From RBC074 sp964470555 (GTDB lineage: Bacteria; Acidobacteriota; Blastocatellia; RBC074), in contig CAYYDG010000001.1 of the NCBI GenBank assembly GCA_964470555.1, positions 321,966 to 385,965 on the forward strand: a stretch of DNA of 64,000 nucleotides, in the 5' to 3' direction. The position numbers and the translations under genes were made by a program. The notes under the pieces are model-generated. The model made no database searches, was not told the DNA's origin, and worked only from the letters and a program-made list of their open reading frames with translations. This document shows, piece by piece, positions 18,585 to 26,931 of this stretch. Numbering within the stretch: the stretch's first letter is position 1; each line of letters starts with the position of its first letter.

Positions 18585-19208
18585 TCATTTGCGAGTTGAA
18601 AGCTCTTCGATTGTGATGTCTTTGTAGCGGGCTTCGCTGGGCGGACCGCTGTGGATTTGCAGACAGATCACACCGGTCTGTTTGATCGTGTCGTCAGTTT
18701 CGGTGTAATCCACGGTTTGGTAGCCGTTGATTGTCAGTCGAATGCGTTTGCCTTCGGCGCGGATGACGTATTCGTTCCAATCGTCGCGCTTGAGGACTTT
18801 GTTCAACTCAGCCGCGTCGGGCGAAACAAGAATCTTGTTGCGGCGGGATTCGTCATACAGCGCGCCCCAATAATTCTGGCCGATGTCGGCTTGGTAACCG
18901 ATGACTTCGTGATTGTTGGTAATGCGCTCGGAACGAAACTGGATTCCGGCGTTGACGCGCTCGCCCGTGACTTTGAACTTGGCGCGCAGCACGAAATCGG
19001 AATAGCGTTTGGTCGTGCAAAGAAATTCGTTGTTGGGCAGCGCCGCTTTCATCGAACCGCCGACAATCGCGCCGTCTTCGATGCGGAAGATTTTCATGTT
19101 GCCTTCCCAACCGGCGAAGCTCTTGCCATCAAACAACGGCTTAGGCTTGACGGCAGCAACCGCAACAACGGCAAAGGCCAAAACAATCAGCAAACAGATT
19201 CGGTTCAT
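18585..19208 (-). CDS. Secreted DUF1080 / 3-keto-disaccharide hydrolase-type protein
   Basis: The 207-residue protein has a signal peptide (MNRICLLIVLAFAVVAVAAV) and one DUF1080 beta-jelly-roll domain, recognisable from LFDGKSFAGWEG near the start, the central FVLRAKFKVTGERVNAGIQF and the end LQIHSGPPSEARYKDITI. Members of this family include 3-keto-glycoside hydrolases or lyases and are abundant in Planctomycetes and Acidobacteria. Its neighbour upstream is a Gfo/Idh/MocA oxidoreductase of the type that can make 3-keto sugars, so a joint oxidise-then-cleave scheme is plausible (inference). Downstream, kdgD begins 3 bp after the stop. Confidence 0.88.
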   Translation of the reverse strand: MNRICLLIVLAFAVVAVAAVKPKPLFDGKSFAGWEGNMKIFRIEDGAIVGGSMKAALPNNEFLCTTKRYSDFVLRAKFKVTGERVNAGIQFRSERITNNHEVIGYQADIGQNYWGALYDESRRNKILVSPDAAELNKVLKRDDWNEYVIRAEGKRIRLTINGYQTVDYTETDDTIKQTGVICLQIHSGPPSEARYKDITIEELSTRK

Positions 19209-19231
19209 TTGTTTGACTCCTTAGCGTGCCA

Positions 19232-19294
19232 GTAGCCCGACCGTCAGAAAGGGCTTGGGTTTAGCGAAAAAGCCCTTGCTTACGCGCGGGCTAC
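19232..19294. repeat. REP-like nested hairpin between oxidoreductase and DUF1080 genes
   Basis: An outer pair GTAGCCCG (19232-19239) and CGGGCTAC (19287-19294) encloses an inner pair AAGGGCTT (19249-19256) and AAGCCCTT (19270-19277). It fills most of the 95-bp gap and the pattern (GTAGCCCGCGCGTAAGCAAG read on the minus strand) looks like a dispersed REP element. It may stabilise or terminate the upstream message. Confidence 0.7.
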
Positions 19295-19303
19295 CGACAC
19301 TAT

Positions 19304-20677
19304 TCAAATCAAATCCCACGGCTTGCGCGCTTTGCGGCTGAGCAGCTTGGACGCTTCGATATCGCCGACGAAATCTTCCTTCGCGGCGTCCCAGGTCAGG
19401 CGGCGGCCAATTCGGTACGCGATGTTTCCCAGGTGCGAAGTCGCCGTCGAGCGGTGGCCGATTTCGACTTCCGCGTTCGGCGCTTTCCGCGAACGAACGC
19501 ATTCGATGAAGTTCTGCGTGTGCAAATCCGTCGTGTCGCGGCCTTGCACACGTTTGGACTGCATACGCCAGGCGTCAATCGGTTGCGCGCGTTGTTTGGC
19601 GGTCAGCGCGGGTTTGAGCGGTTCGGGGAAGATTTCGAAGCCGATGCGGTCCGCGATCAACGTGCCGTTCGTGCCGTAATAAGCTTCACCGTGCGGACGG
19701 TCGTCCGCGCCGCGCATGCCGTAATAGTTGAAACCCGGCGTTCGCCCGCCCGCACCGTGCGCGTTCAGATTGCAGCTTTCGTAACTGAGAATGAATCCAC
19801 CGTTTTTCGGATGCTCAAACTCATACGTCACTTGCAACAAATCCGGCACATCGCCTGCGTCTTTCAGCGTGAATTTGCCGCCCGTAGCGACAACGGTCTT
19901 CGGCGCTTCAACGCCCATGATTTGCTGCACGGTGTCCAGCCGGTGCGTGCCGTAATCAGTCATTGTGCCGCCCGCGTAATCGTAAAAATTGCGAAACGTC
20001 GAAAGAAAGCGCGCGCGGTTAAACGGCACTTTCGGCGCGGGGCCGAGATAAAAATCCCAGTCCAGGCCTTCCGGCGCGGGTTCGTCAGCGTATTTGCCTA
20101 CGCCGTTTGGAGTGATGTTGCTGTAATTCCAAACTCGCACAAAACGCACTTCGCCGAGTTCGCCGGATTGAATGATCTGCTGGACTTCGCGGTAATGCGG
20201 CGCGCTGCGATGTTGCGTGCCGGTTTGGACGATACGTTTGTAACGGCGCGCGGCTTCGACCATCAGGCGGCCTTCGCGGACGTTGTGGGCCAATGGTTTT
20301 TCGACGTACACGTCTTTGCCTGCCGCGCAGGCCAGCACGGTAATCGCCGCGTGCCAGTGATCCGGCGTGGCGACGTGAACCGCGTCCACGTCTTTCAATT
20401 CCAGCAACTTTCTGAAGTCGCCGAACTTTTTTGCCGTGCTGCCCGCCCAGGCTTGGGCGCTCAGAGCGTTCGTTTCGTACACGTCGCAAACCGCACCGTA
20501 TTCGACGCCAGAAACTTTGCGCATCAAATCGGCAACCTGCCGTCCGCGTCCGCCGCAACCGACCAAACCGATAACGATTCGCTCGTTTGCGCCTATCACT
20601 CGCGAATAAGAAACGGCGGTCGCCGAAATCACCGCCGTCTGTTGAATTGCCTGTTGGATGAATTCGCGTCGTTTCAT
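19304..20677 (-). CDS. Gfo/Idh/MocA family oxidoreductase with Tat-type signal
   Basis: The 457-residue protein begins MKRREFIQQAIQQTAVISAT, a twin-arginine-like leader, then the Rossmann fold (IVIGLVGCGGRGRQVADLM). The family motif EKPLAHN contains the conserved catalytic-region lysine, and the C-terminal domain has YDYAGGTMTDYGTHRLD. Such secreted members in Acidobacteria and Planctomycetes oxidise or reduce sugars or glycosides with NAD(P). It is probably first gene of the minus-strand run with DUF1080 and kdgD. Substrate not readable from sequence. It is likely exported folded with cofactor bound. Confidence 0.92.
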   Translation of the reverse strand: MKRREFIQQAIQQTAVISATAVSYSRVIGANERIVIGLVGCGGRGRQVADLMRKVSGVEYGAVCDVYETNALSAQAWAGSTAKKFGDFRKLLELKDVDAVHVATPDHWHAAITVLACAAGKDVYVEKPLAHNVREGRLMVEAARRYKRIVQTGTQHRSAPHYREVQQIIQSGELGEVRFVRVWNYSNITPNGVGKYADEPAPEGLDWDFYLGPAPKVPFNRARFLSTFRNFYDYAGGTMTDYGTHRLDTVQQIMGVEAPKTVVATGGKFTLKDAGDVPDLLQVTYEFEHPKNGGFILSYESCNLNAHGAGGRTPGFNYYGMRGADDRPHGEAYYGTNGTLIADRIGFEIFPEPLKPALTAKQRAQPIDAWRMQSKRVQGRDTTDLHTQNFIECVRSRKAPNAEVEIGHRSTATSHLGNIAYRIGRRLTWDAAKEDFVGDIEASKLLSRKARKPWDLI

Positions 20678-20757
20678 AGTTCAGATTATGTGTTCGCAGT
20701 TTGTAAGTATCCAGCCTCTTTCTCAGATTACGCCTGACGCCAGCATTTAACCAGCAT

Positions 20758-20823
20758 TTAGTGTGATGCTGACACTCGCACGTTTTTCCAAGATTTAGCG
20801 GTAGAATTCTTGTGCTTGTCCAT
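20758..20823 (-). CDS. Possible 21-residue ORF or gene remnant
   Basis: An ATG at 20823 follows a strong GGAGG site with 5-base spacing and opens MDKHKNSTAKSWKNVRVSASH before TAA. It lies directly after the decayed Uma2 gene and before a duplicated CCAGCATTTA word (20751-20760 and just upstream). The good ribosome site is the only support. It may be the truncated start of a lost gene. Confidence 0.25.
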   Translation of the reverse strand: MDKHKNSTAKSWKNVRVSASH

Positions 20824-20855
20824 GATTGCCTCCAATGTTTTTCACACCGGAAGCA

Positions 20856-21383
20856 TCAGCGACAAGCGGGGAGCTTTTCAACCCGAAAAAGTTGGAAGGC
20901 TCTCCTTTTTTCAGCGTCATTTATGCGACACGCTCTACCTAGTGACTCGCTGGTCACGTCAACTTCAATAGCCAGATCGGGCAGAGGCGGGGGAGCGTTG
21001 GGATCGAATCGGTAAACTCCAAGCACGCGCGGGTCATTACTCAAATAGTAACAAGAGTCCGGCTCCACACCCTGCAACCAGCCTTTGTATTTGAAGGTAG
21101 TGGATCCAAATCCATTCAAATCAATCTCTAAAACATCCGCAATCGCTCGTATCAAATCTGACAGGCAAATCTTGAAAAAATCATGAATTGGCAGAGGCAT
21201 ATTAATCTCCAGTTTCCCGTGATCGAAATGGATACGAGGGCTGTATCCGGCGCCCATTTCTTCGAGCAGGTCTTCGTATTCTTCCCAGCTTACGTCGTGG
21301 TAAGTCAACGTGCCGCCGGGCAGCAGAGCTTTGATTTAAGGTAGGAAATCTCTGACTTTAATCGGTCGAGCTGCCACGTCCAT
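20856..21383 (-). pseudogene. Decayed Uma2-family (PD-(D/E)XK-like) endonuclease gene
   Basis: A Uma2 protein is recognisable from VSWEEYEDLLEEMGAGYSPR, the 'EPDSCYYL' strand and the DLAIEVDVTSESLG motif that holds the nuclease Asp and Glu residues. The natural start, ATG at 21383 with an AGGAG site, runs only 15 codons (MDVAARPIKVRDFLP) into a TAA at 21336-21338. The same frame then continues as IKALLPGGT into the Uma2 body, so the stop is a nonsense lesion. At the other end the frame leaves the family after DVTSES and ends in a charged, unrelated tail, without the usual P-x-Y-x-x-x-G-V-x-E-V-W-x-Y strand. Two lesions make a functional product unlikely; a re-start at TTG 21308 would still give a truncated protein. 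Confidence 0.7.
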
Positions 21384-21503
21384 AACTGGTCTCCTGAAAA
21401 GTAATGATGCGTTCTGGCTGACGGCATTGTAATCGTCGTGGTATCTGCGGAACAACGAAAAAGCCTTTGGGCTTTTACAAGCAGTTATTTCTCGAAGATG
21501 TTA

Positions 21504-22928
21504 TCAGCCCAGAAATGGCAGCTTGACGATGAAGGTCGTCCCCTGTCCTTGCTGGCTGGTGGTTTCGATCTGGCCGCCGTGCGATTCCACAATCCATTTG
21601 ACGATGGAAAGGCCGAGTCCGAATCCGGCGGCGCTGCGGTCGCTGGTTTTGCCGGAACGGCGAAAGAAACGTTCAAAAATGTGCGGCAGGTCTTCGGCGG
21701 GAATGCCTCGCCCGGTGTCGGCAACGGTGATGACTGCAAAATTGAGTTCGGTCTTTAGCCCCAACGTGACGTTGCCGCCGGGTTCGGTGTATTTGATGGC
21801 ATTATCCAACAGGTTCAGCAGCAACTGTTTGATGCGCTGCAAATCGGCGTTGATGGTGATGGGTTCTTTCGGCGCTTCGTAACTCAGCGTCTGGTCGCGT
21901 TGCTGAGCCAGCGGCGTTATGTATTCAGCCATTTGCTGGCAGAGTTTGTTCAGGTCAACCGGTTCGCAGCGCAATTCGACGCGTCCAGAATCGGCGCGCG
22001 CCAGCATCAATAAATCTTCGATCAACCGGGTCAGGCGAATGATTTCTTCCAGGTTGGAACCGAGCACCCGCTGGTATTCTTCCGGCGAACGTTCGCGGCG
22101 AAGCGCGATTTCCATATCGCCGCGCATCACTGCCAGCGGCGTGCGCAATTCGTGTGAAGCGTCCGATGTGAATTGTTTCTGCCGTTCAAACGCCGACTGC
22201 AACCGCGAAATCATGTGGTTGAACGTGGCTGCCAACCTGCCGATTTCGTCCATCTTGTCGGCGGCGCTGGCAGGCATCGGAACTCGTTCGGTCAAATCGC
22301 CTTTGGCAATTTGTTCAGCGGCACAAGTGATGCGATCCACCGGCCTCAGAGCTTGATTGGCCAGCAACAATCCTCCGAAACTCCCCAACACCAAGGCCAA
22401 TGGAATGGCGATCGCCAAGACAAGGATCGCACGCCGGCGCGCGCTTTCCACCGCCGACAATGATTGTCCGAGCCGGATAAAGTAAGTTCCCTCACCGTCA
22501 TAATCCTGGATTCGTCTCGTCGCGACGCGCAGCGATTCCCCGGATTCGAGCCGTATGGATTTGAAGACCGTCTTTCCAATTTCCAAATTCATCAACTCGC
22601 TGGTATCCACCGGCAAATGGTTTTTCGGAGTCGCCGCTCCCCCATCGGTGATCGTCCCCTGTTCGTTGATGATTTGATAAATGTGCGGGGCAAGAGGCAA
22701 CAAATCGTCGTTTTCGTGGCTTTGCATCAGTGGATGATGCGACATATCCACGCCCGCCCCGACAGCCATGCCGACTTCGATCTTTTCAACCTGAAACGCC
22801 AGCGCTCGATCAATCGTTGTCAGCAGACTGCTGGAAAGATAAAAGAAAATGGCGATGCCAAACACCAGCAGCACCACTGAGAGAATCGCCAGGTAATAAA
22901 AGGTCAGCTTAAAGCGAAGAGAAGGCAT
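21504..22928 (-). CDS. Sensor histidine kinase (HAMP-HisKA-HATPase)
   Basis: This 474-residue inner-membrane kinase has transmembrane segments at about 9-31 and 167-190 enclosing a periplasmic sensor of about 135 residues. A HAMP domain follows (ALRPVDRITCAAEQIAKGDL), then the H-box with phospho-acceptor His259 (SDASHELRTPLAV), the N-box LLNLLDNAIKYTEPGG, G1 VADTGRGIP, the F-box IFERFFR and G2 GFGLGLSIVK. It lies 101 bp downstream of its likely response regulator on the same strand. The signal is unknown. The architecture is that of OmpR-type partners such as CusS- or HeavyMet-like kinases, but the ligand cannot be read. Confidence 0.95.
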   Translation of the reverse strand: MPSLRFKLTFYYLAILSVVLLVFGIAIFFYLSSSLLTTIDRALAFQVEKIEVGMAVGAGVDMSHHPLMQSHENDDLLPLAPHIYQIINEQGTITDGGAATPKNHLPVDTSELMNLEIGKTVFKSIRLESGESLRVATRRIQDYDGEGTYFIRLGQSLSAVESARRRAILVLAIAIPLALVLGSFGGLLLANQALRPVDRITCAAEQIAKGDLTERVPMPASAADKMDEIGRLAATFNHMISRLQSAFERQKQFTSDASHELRTPLAVMRGDMEIALRRERSPEEYQRVLGSNLEEIIRLTRLIEDLLMLARADSGRVELRCEPVDLNKLCQQMAEYITPLAQQRDQTLSYEAPKEPITINADLQRIKQLLLNLLDNAIKYTEPGGNVTLGLKTELNFAVITVADTGRGIPAEDLPHIFERFFRRSGKTSDRSAAGFGLGLSIVKWIVESHGGQIETTSQQGQGTTFIVKLPFLG

Positions 22929-23029
22929 GGGGCAGGTTCGTCAAACGTCTGAATCGGAGCGGAACAGCAAGCGAAACTTTCCGGGAGAAGAAATCCAATC
23001 CCGTCTCCCGGAAAGCTCACTCACACGAT

Positions 23030-23749
23030 TTATGCGGCTTTGGTTTCCGCAACCATTTGCGATTCGACGACAGGCGTTTTTAGCATGTAGCCAATGCCGC
23101 GCACGGTATGAATCAGCTTGGGTTCGTAATTCCGATCAATCTTGTTTCGCAGATAATTGATGTAAACGTCAATCACGTTGGTCAACGTGTCGAAGGTCTC
23201 TTCCCAGACTTTTTCCGACAATGTTTCGCGCGAAAGAATTTCGTCCGGGTGGCGCATGAAGTATTCCAACAGGGAAAATTCCTTGTTGGTCAATTGCACT
23301 TCCCTGCCTGCGCGCGAAGCGCGACGATTGATCAGGTTCAACACCAGATCGCCAATCTGGATTTTGGTCGTGTCTTCTGTGTGAGTCCGCCGCAACAGCG
23401 CACGAATGCGCGCCAGCAATTCGGCAAAGGCAAACGGTTTGGTCAGATAATCGTCCGCACCGGTATCCAACCCGGTGACTTTCATTTCTGTGCTGTCCTG
23501 GGCGGTGAGAATCAGAATCGGCGTCTTGAAACCGGCCTCGCGCAGATCGCTCGCCACCTGCAACCCATCTCGTCCCGGCAATCCCAGATCAAGAATAATC
23601 AGGTCATGATTGCCGCTCAGTGCCGCTTGCGCTCCGGTTTCCCCGTCGTAGGCCGTTTCGATCTGCATCCCCTCTTCTTCGAGACCGCGCTTGATCAGAT
23701 CAGCCATCTTCTGTTCGTCCTCAATCACTAAGACTCGCATAGCCATCAT
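23030..23749 (-). CDS. OmpR-family response regulator
   Basis: I start at the ATG at 23749, which has AAGGAG upstream, rather than the longer open frame to 23821; this gives 239 residues. The receiver domain has the acidic pair in VLVIEDEQ, phospho-acceptor Asp54 (IILDLGLPGRDG), conserved Thr in LILTAQD and Lys in YLTKPFAFAEL. The C-terminal winged helix is of OmpR/PhoB type (LTNKEFSLLEYFMRHPDEIL and IHTVRGIGYML). It precedes the histidine kinase and probably autoregulates the pair. Targets are not evident. Confidence 0.95.
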   Translation of the reverse strand: MMAMRVLVIEDEQKMADLIKRGLEEEGMQIETAYDGETGAQAALSGNHDLIILDLGLPGRDGLQVASDLREAGFKTPILILTAQDSTEMKVTGLDTGADDYLTKPFAFAELLARIRALLRRTHTEDTTKIQIGDLVLNLINRRASRAGREVQLTNKEFSLLEYFMRHPDEILSRETLSEKVWEETFDTLTNVIDVYINYLRNKIDRNYEPKLIHTVRGIGYMLKTPVVESQMVAETKAA

Positions 23750-24031
23750 TGTTCTTCTGCTCCTTGAGACACTTTTTGAAATTAAATTAGACCACTGCTT
23801 CGGATGACTCAGCCTCACCAAACGCTGCTTGCAATTTTTTCAGCAACCGGCCAGCAAGATATGAAAAAGGGCGGCATTGGCTCAGGTCACGCTGTGGGCT
23901 GAGCGGTCAATGCAATGATCTACGAATCGAATTGTCGAGGGGATCGTTGGCCGTAATTTACACAAAACCTGCGGTTCAGAGCAAGATATATTAAGCCTGT
24001 GTCGGAAAACGGCGACGTGAAAAGCCTTACT

Positions 24032-24352
24032 TTATGACCGGACGGCCTCCATCAACCATTTCAGATACTTGTCCGATCCGGCTTCGACCGGCAAGGCGAT
24101 GATTTCGGGAGTTTCGTAAGGGTGATGTTGTTTGATCGCAGTTTCCAGTCGGGCGTACGCCGCGCGAGTGGTTTTGATCAGCAACAAGGTTTCGCCAGCT
24201 TGTTCGACTTTTCCTTGCCAGCGATAAATCGAACTCATGCGCGGCAACACCTGCACGCACGCCGCCAATTCCGCTTCGACCAGCAATCGCGCCAGACGTT
24301 CGGCATCTGCTTCGGTTTCCGTCGTGGTCAAAACAACCAGCGCGTCGGTCAT
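24032..24352 (-). CDS. cutA: Divalent-cation tolerance protein CutA
   Basis: The 106-residue sequence matches CutA1 throughout: VVLTTTETEADAERLARLLV, ELAACVQVLPRMSSIYRWQGKV and HPYETPEIIALPV. CutA proteins form cytoplasmic trimers of ferredoxin-like fold; the link to copper tolerance is historical and the biochemical role remains uncertain. The gene overlaps the DUF2007 gene by 4 bases (ATGA), so the two are translationally coupled at the end of the dapF-containing operon. Confidence 0.95.
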   Translation of the reverse strand: MTDALVVLTTTETEADAERLARLLVEAELAACVQVLPRMSSIYRWQGKVEQAGETLLLIKTTRAAYARLETAIKQHHPYETPEIIALPVEAGSDKYLKWLMEAVRS

Positions 24353-24642
24353 TGCGAAGGCTCCTCTGGCAGTTCCGCATCTTCCGCCAACGCGGAATCG
24401 GGTTGCTGTTCAAAAAAAGCATCGTAAAGCTGCTGGGCGCGCTCAAGCTCCGATTCGGCAACCAGCAAGGTGATTTCAGAATATCCGCCGGGCATCAACA
24501 ACGGTTCCAAACCGCCAAAATTCACGCCTTGCAAAATCGAAGCGATGCCGTTGTTTTCCAACAACTCGCTGACCATTCCGGCCTGCACCGAATTGGAAAA
24601 ATGTGCCAAGGCGACAAAATTGATTTCCGGTTGATTGCTCAT
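24349..24642 (-). CDS. DUF2007-type small protein
   Basis: The 97-residue product starts at ATG 24642, preceded by AAGGAG. The central segment HFSNSVQAGMVSELLENNGI and PGGYSEITLLVAESELERAQ follows the DUF2007 'putative signal transducing protein' pattern, a small ferredoxin-like fold seen next to metabolic and signalling genes. The acidic tail (residues 82-97) is probably disordered. It sits between dapF and cutA, overlapping the latter. Confidence 0.8.
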   Translation of the reverse strand: MSNQPEINFVALAHFSNSVQAGMVSELLENNGIASILQGVNFGGLEPLLMPGGYSEITLLVAESELERAQQLYDAFFEQQPDSALAEDAELPEEPSQ

Positions 24643-24653
24643 CGCGCTCCTTT

Positions 24654-25502
24654 TCAAGCCAGCCATTCGCCATTGAACACGGCGCAGGCTTCGCCGGTTT
24701 GCACGACCGAATTGTCCGCGCGCCATTCGACGATCAATTCTCCGGCGGCGGTGATGACTTTGACTTTGCGCTCGGTCAGCTCGTTCAACATGCTGGCAAG
24801 CGCCGCTCCGCACGAACCGGTTCCCGAAGCCAGCGTTTCTCCGCAACCGCGTTCCCAAAACCGGACTTCGATTTCCTGACGATTCACGACGCGAACGAAT
24901 TCGACGTTGGTTCGGTCAGAAAACGCTTCGTGAACTTCAAGCGCTGCGCCAAACCGCCGCCAATCCAGTTGATCGAAATCGGCGACGAAGATGCTGCAAT
25001 GCGGATTGCCCATCGAAGTCGCCGTGATTTCCACTGTTTGACCCAACACATTCAGCGGTTGTCGAATGACTCGTTCGAGTTCCGTCGGCAGCTTGATGGG
25101 AATTTCGCTGCTGCGAAATCGCGGCGTGCCCATTTCGGTGTCAAACACCAGACTGTTGCGGCGGCGTTCAATCGGCTTCAGCGTTTTAATGCCTGCGCCG
25201 GTGGCAATGCGAACTTCCGGCTTGTCCCAGTTTTCAACCAGATACAAATACGCTCCGACGCATCGCGTCCCATTGCCGGAAATCGGCGTTTCGCCGCCAT
25301 CGGCATTGAACAACCGAACTTCAAAATCGGCTCCGGCTCCTGGCGAATCCAGCAACAATTCCAAGCCGTCGGCTCCCGCGCCAAAATGTCGGTCGCAGAT
25401 TTGCCGGGCGAACGATTCAAAATCTTCCGTCACCGCCCGCAACTCAGCTTCGCGCGCGATCAGGAAATCATTGCCGAGAGCTTGGAATTTGTGAAATCGC
25501 AT
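24654..25502 (-). CDS. dapF: Diaminopimelate epimerase family protein lacking both catalytic cysteines
   Basis: From the ATG at 25502 (overlapping the upstream kinase stop as TGATG) the protein has 282 residues, the usual DapF length. Family motifs are clear: FHKFQALGNDFL, GAGADGLELL, FNADGGE, MGNPHC and ERGCGETLASGTGS. DapF interconverts LL- and meso-diaminopimelate using two Cys as base and acid, normally in CGNG and ACGTG. Here both positions are Ser: Ser75 (ISGNGTR) and Ser226 (ASGTGS). Nearby Cys81, Cys220 and Cys231 remain. I recall a Ser-containing DapF branch in Acidobacteriota but cannot confirm it here. Either the chemistry uses Ser or the substrate differs. Confidence 0.85.
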   Translation of the reverse strand: MRFHKFQALGNDFLIAREAELRAVTEDFESFARQICDRHFGAGADGLELLLDSPGAGADFEVRLFNADGGETPISGNGTRCVGAYLYLVENWDKPEVRIATGAGIKTLKPIERRRNSLVFDTEMGTPRFRSSEIPIKLPTELERVIRQPLNVLGQTVEITATSMGNPHCSIFVADFDQLDWRRFGAALEVHEAFSDRTNVEFVRVVNRQEIEVRFWERGCGETLASGTGSCGAALASMLNELTERKVKVITAAGELIVEWRADNSVVQTGEACAVFNGEWLA

Positions 25503-26419
25503 CAGATTTCGAAGTGTGTGAATTCTTTGAATTGATGGAAGCGGTCGCGGATTTCCTGCGGCGTCAGGCGGCGCAAGCGGTCGCAACTGAATTCTTCGAC
25601 GTTGAACGACGCCATCGTCGAGCCGTAAATAATGGCGCGGCGGACGGTCGCTTCGTCAATTTTGTCGGATTGCGCCAGATAGCCCATGAAGCCTCCAGCA
25701 AAGCTGTCGCCTGCCCCGGTCGGATCGAAGACGCCTTCCAGCGGATAGGCCGGAATGGCGAAATAACTGTCTTTGGTGAAAAACGCTGCGCCGTATTCGC
25801 CGCGTTTGACGACCAGCATTTTCGGTCCCCAACCGATGATCTTGCGGGCGGCTTTGATCAGATTGGATTCTCCGGCCAGTTCGCGGGCTTCGGCGTCATT
25901 GATAATCATGGCGTCCACAACGGCGATGGTTTTCAGCAATTCTTCGCGCGCGATTTCAATCCACAGATTCATCGTGTCCATCGCCACGAATTTGCAATCC
26001 ACTTGTTCGCGGACTTCGCGTTGCAGCGTCGGCTGGATGTTGCCCAAAAACAGAAACGGCGTTTTCTTTGCAACGTCAGATAGTTTGGGCTTGAAATCGG
26101 CAAAGACGTTGAGCTGAGTGTCCAGAGTTTTAGCCGTGTTCAGGTCGAAACCGTATTCGCCCGCCCAACGAAAGGTTTTGCCGCCGGGAATGCGTTCCAG
26201 ATTGGAGATGTTGATCTTGCGTTCGTGAAAGACGGCTTCGTCTTCAGAGGTGAAATCATCACCGATGACGGCGACGACGCCGACTTCACTGAAAAACGAA
26301 GCGGAAACGGAAAAGTGCAGACCGGAACCGCCGAGGCTGCGGTCACGTTCGCCAAAGGGGGTTTTGATGGCGTCAATGGCTACGGAGCCGACAACTAACA
26401 ACGGACAAATTGATGACAT
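25502..26419 (-). CDS. PfkB-family carbohydrate/nucleoside kinase
   Basis: The 305-residue protein shows the ribokinase fold: N-terminal VVGSVAIDAIKTPFG, substrate-side Gly pair LGGSGLHFS, and the ATP/anion-hole motif DPTGAGDSFAGGF with catalytic Asp238. The family phosphorylates sugars or nucleosides in the cytoplasm. Its operon also holds mtnP (5'-methylthioadenosine phosphorylase), so a role near purine or methylthioribose salvage is possible but not shown. Its stop overlaps the dapF start. Confidence 0.9.
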   Translation of the reverse strand: MSSICPLLVVGSVAIDAIKTPFGERDRSLGGSGLHFSVSASFFSEVGVVAVIGDDFTSEDEAVFHERKINISNLERIPGGKTFRWAGEYGFDLNTAKTLDTQLNVFADFKPKLSDVAKKTPFLFLGNIQPTLQREVREQVDCKFVAMDTMNLWIEIAREELLKTIAVVDAMIINDAEARELAGESNLIKAARKIIGWGPKMLVVKRGEYGAAFFTKDSYFAIPAYPLEGVFDPTGAGDSFAGGFMGYLAQSDKIDEATVRRAIIYGSTMASFNVEEFSCDRLRRLTPQEIRDRFHQFKEFTHFEI

Positions 26420-26429
26420 GTGTGAGTGA

Positions 26430-26906
26430 TTATCCCTTCTTCTTTTGGTTTTGATTTTCGTCCAGGCGTTTTTGGGCTTCGGCTTTGATCTTTTCGTCCG
26501 CGCCTTCCTGAACGGCTTTCGTCCAGTATTCGACGGCTTTTTCGGTGTCGCCGCCGCGCTGATAGACTTCGCCGGTCAGGAAATACACTTCGTCAATCCG
26601 CGCAAAATTCGGATTGAGATCAATGATTTCCTGCAACCGATCCAGAACGGCTTTGTTCAACCGCTCCTGACCGCCTTTGTCGCCTTTGTTCGGTTTTCGT
26701 TTGTAAAAATAGAACTTCGCGGCGTCCAGGCTTTTGTACGATTGTTTTTCCTGCTCCGGGTCGCGCGGCACGCTGATCGAACCGCGACTCGGCCCTTGTT
26801 GAACCGGCATCAGTTCTTCGCCATAAGCGCAAGTGGTAATGAAAGTAGCTACGCCAATGACTGCGACAAACAAGATTGCAAATACCATTGTGAAAACAGA
26901 CTTCAT
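26430..26906 (-). CDS. Small exported TPR protein
   Basis: The 158-residue protein starts at ATG 26906 after GGGAGG. An N-terminal hydrophobic segment (residues 5-25, TMVFAILFVAVIGVATFI) ends near a Cys (TTCAYG), which might be a weak lipobox. The C-terminal half holds one or two TPR units (YFLTGEVYQRGGDTEKAVEY). The last 20 residues are Gln/Lys-rich. It is probably periplasmic; partner unknown. Confidence 0.8.
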   Translation of the reverse strand: MKSVFTMVFAILFVAVIGVATFITTCAYGEELMPVQQGPSRGSISVPRDPEQEKQSYKSLDAAKFYFYKRKPNKGDKGGQERLNKAVLDRLQEIIDLNPNFARIDEVYFLTGEVYQRGGDTEKAVEYWTKAVQEGADEKIKAEAQKRLDENQNQKKKG

Positions 26907-26931
26907 AACACCTCCCTTGATCTCGTAAAAA

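Noticed and set aside
19433..20737. Plus-strand ORF of 434 codons opposite the Gfo/Idh/MocA gene
   Set aside because: Antisense to a gene with clear Rossmann and EKP motifs; no family signal or ribosome site.
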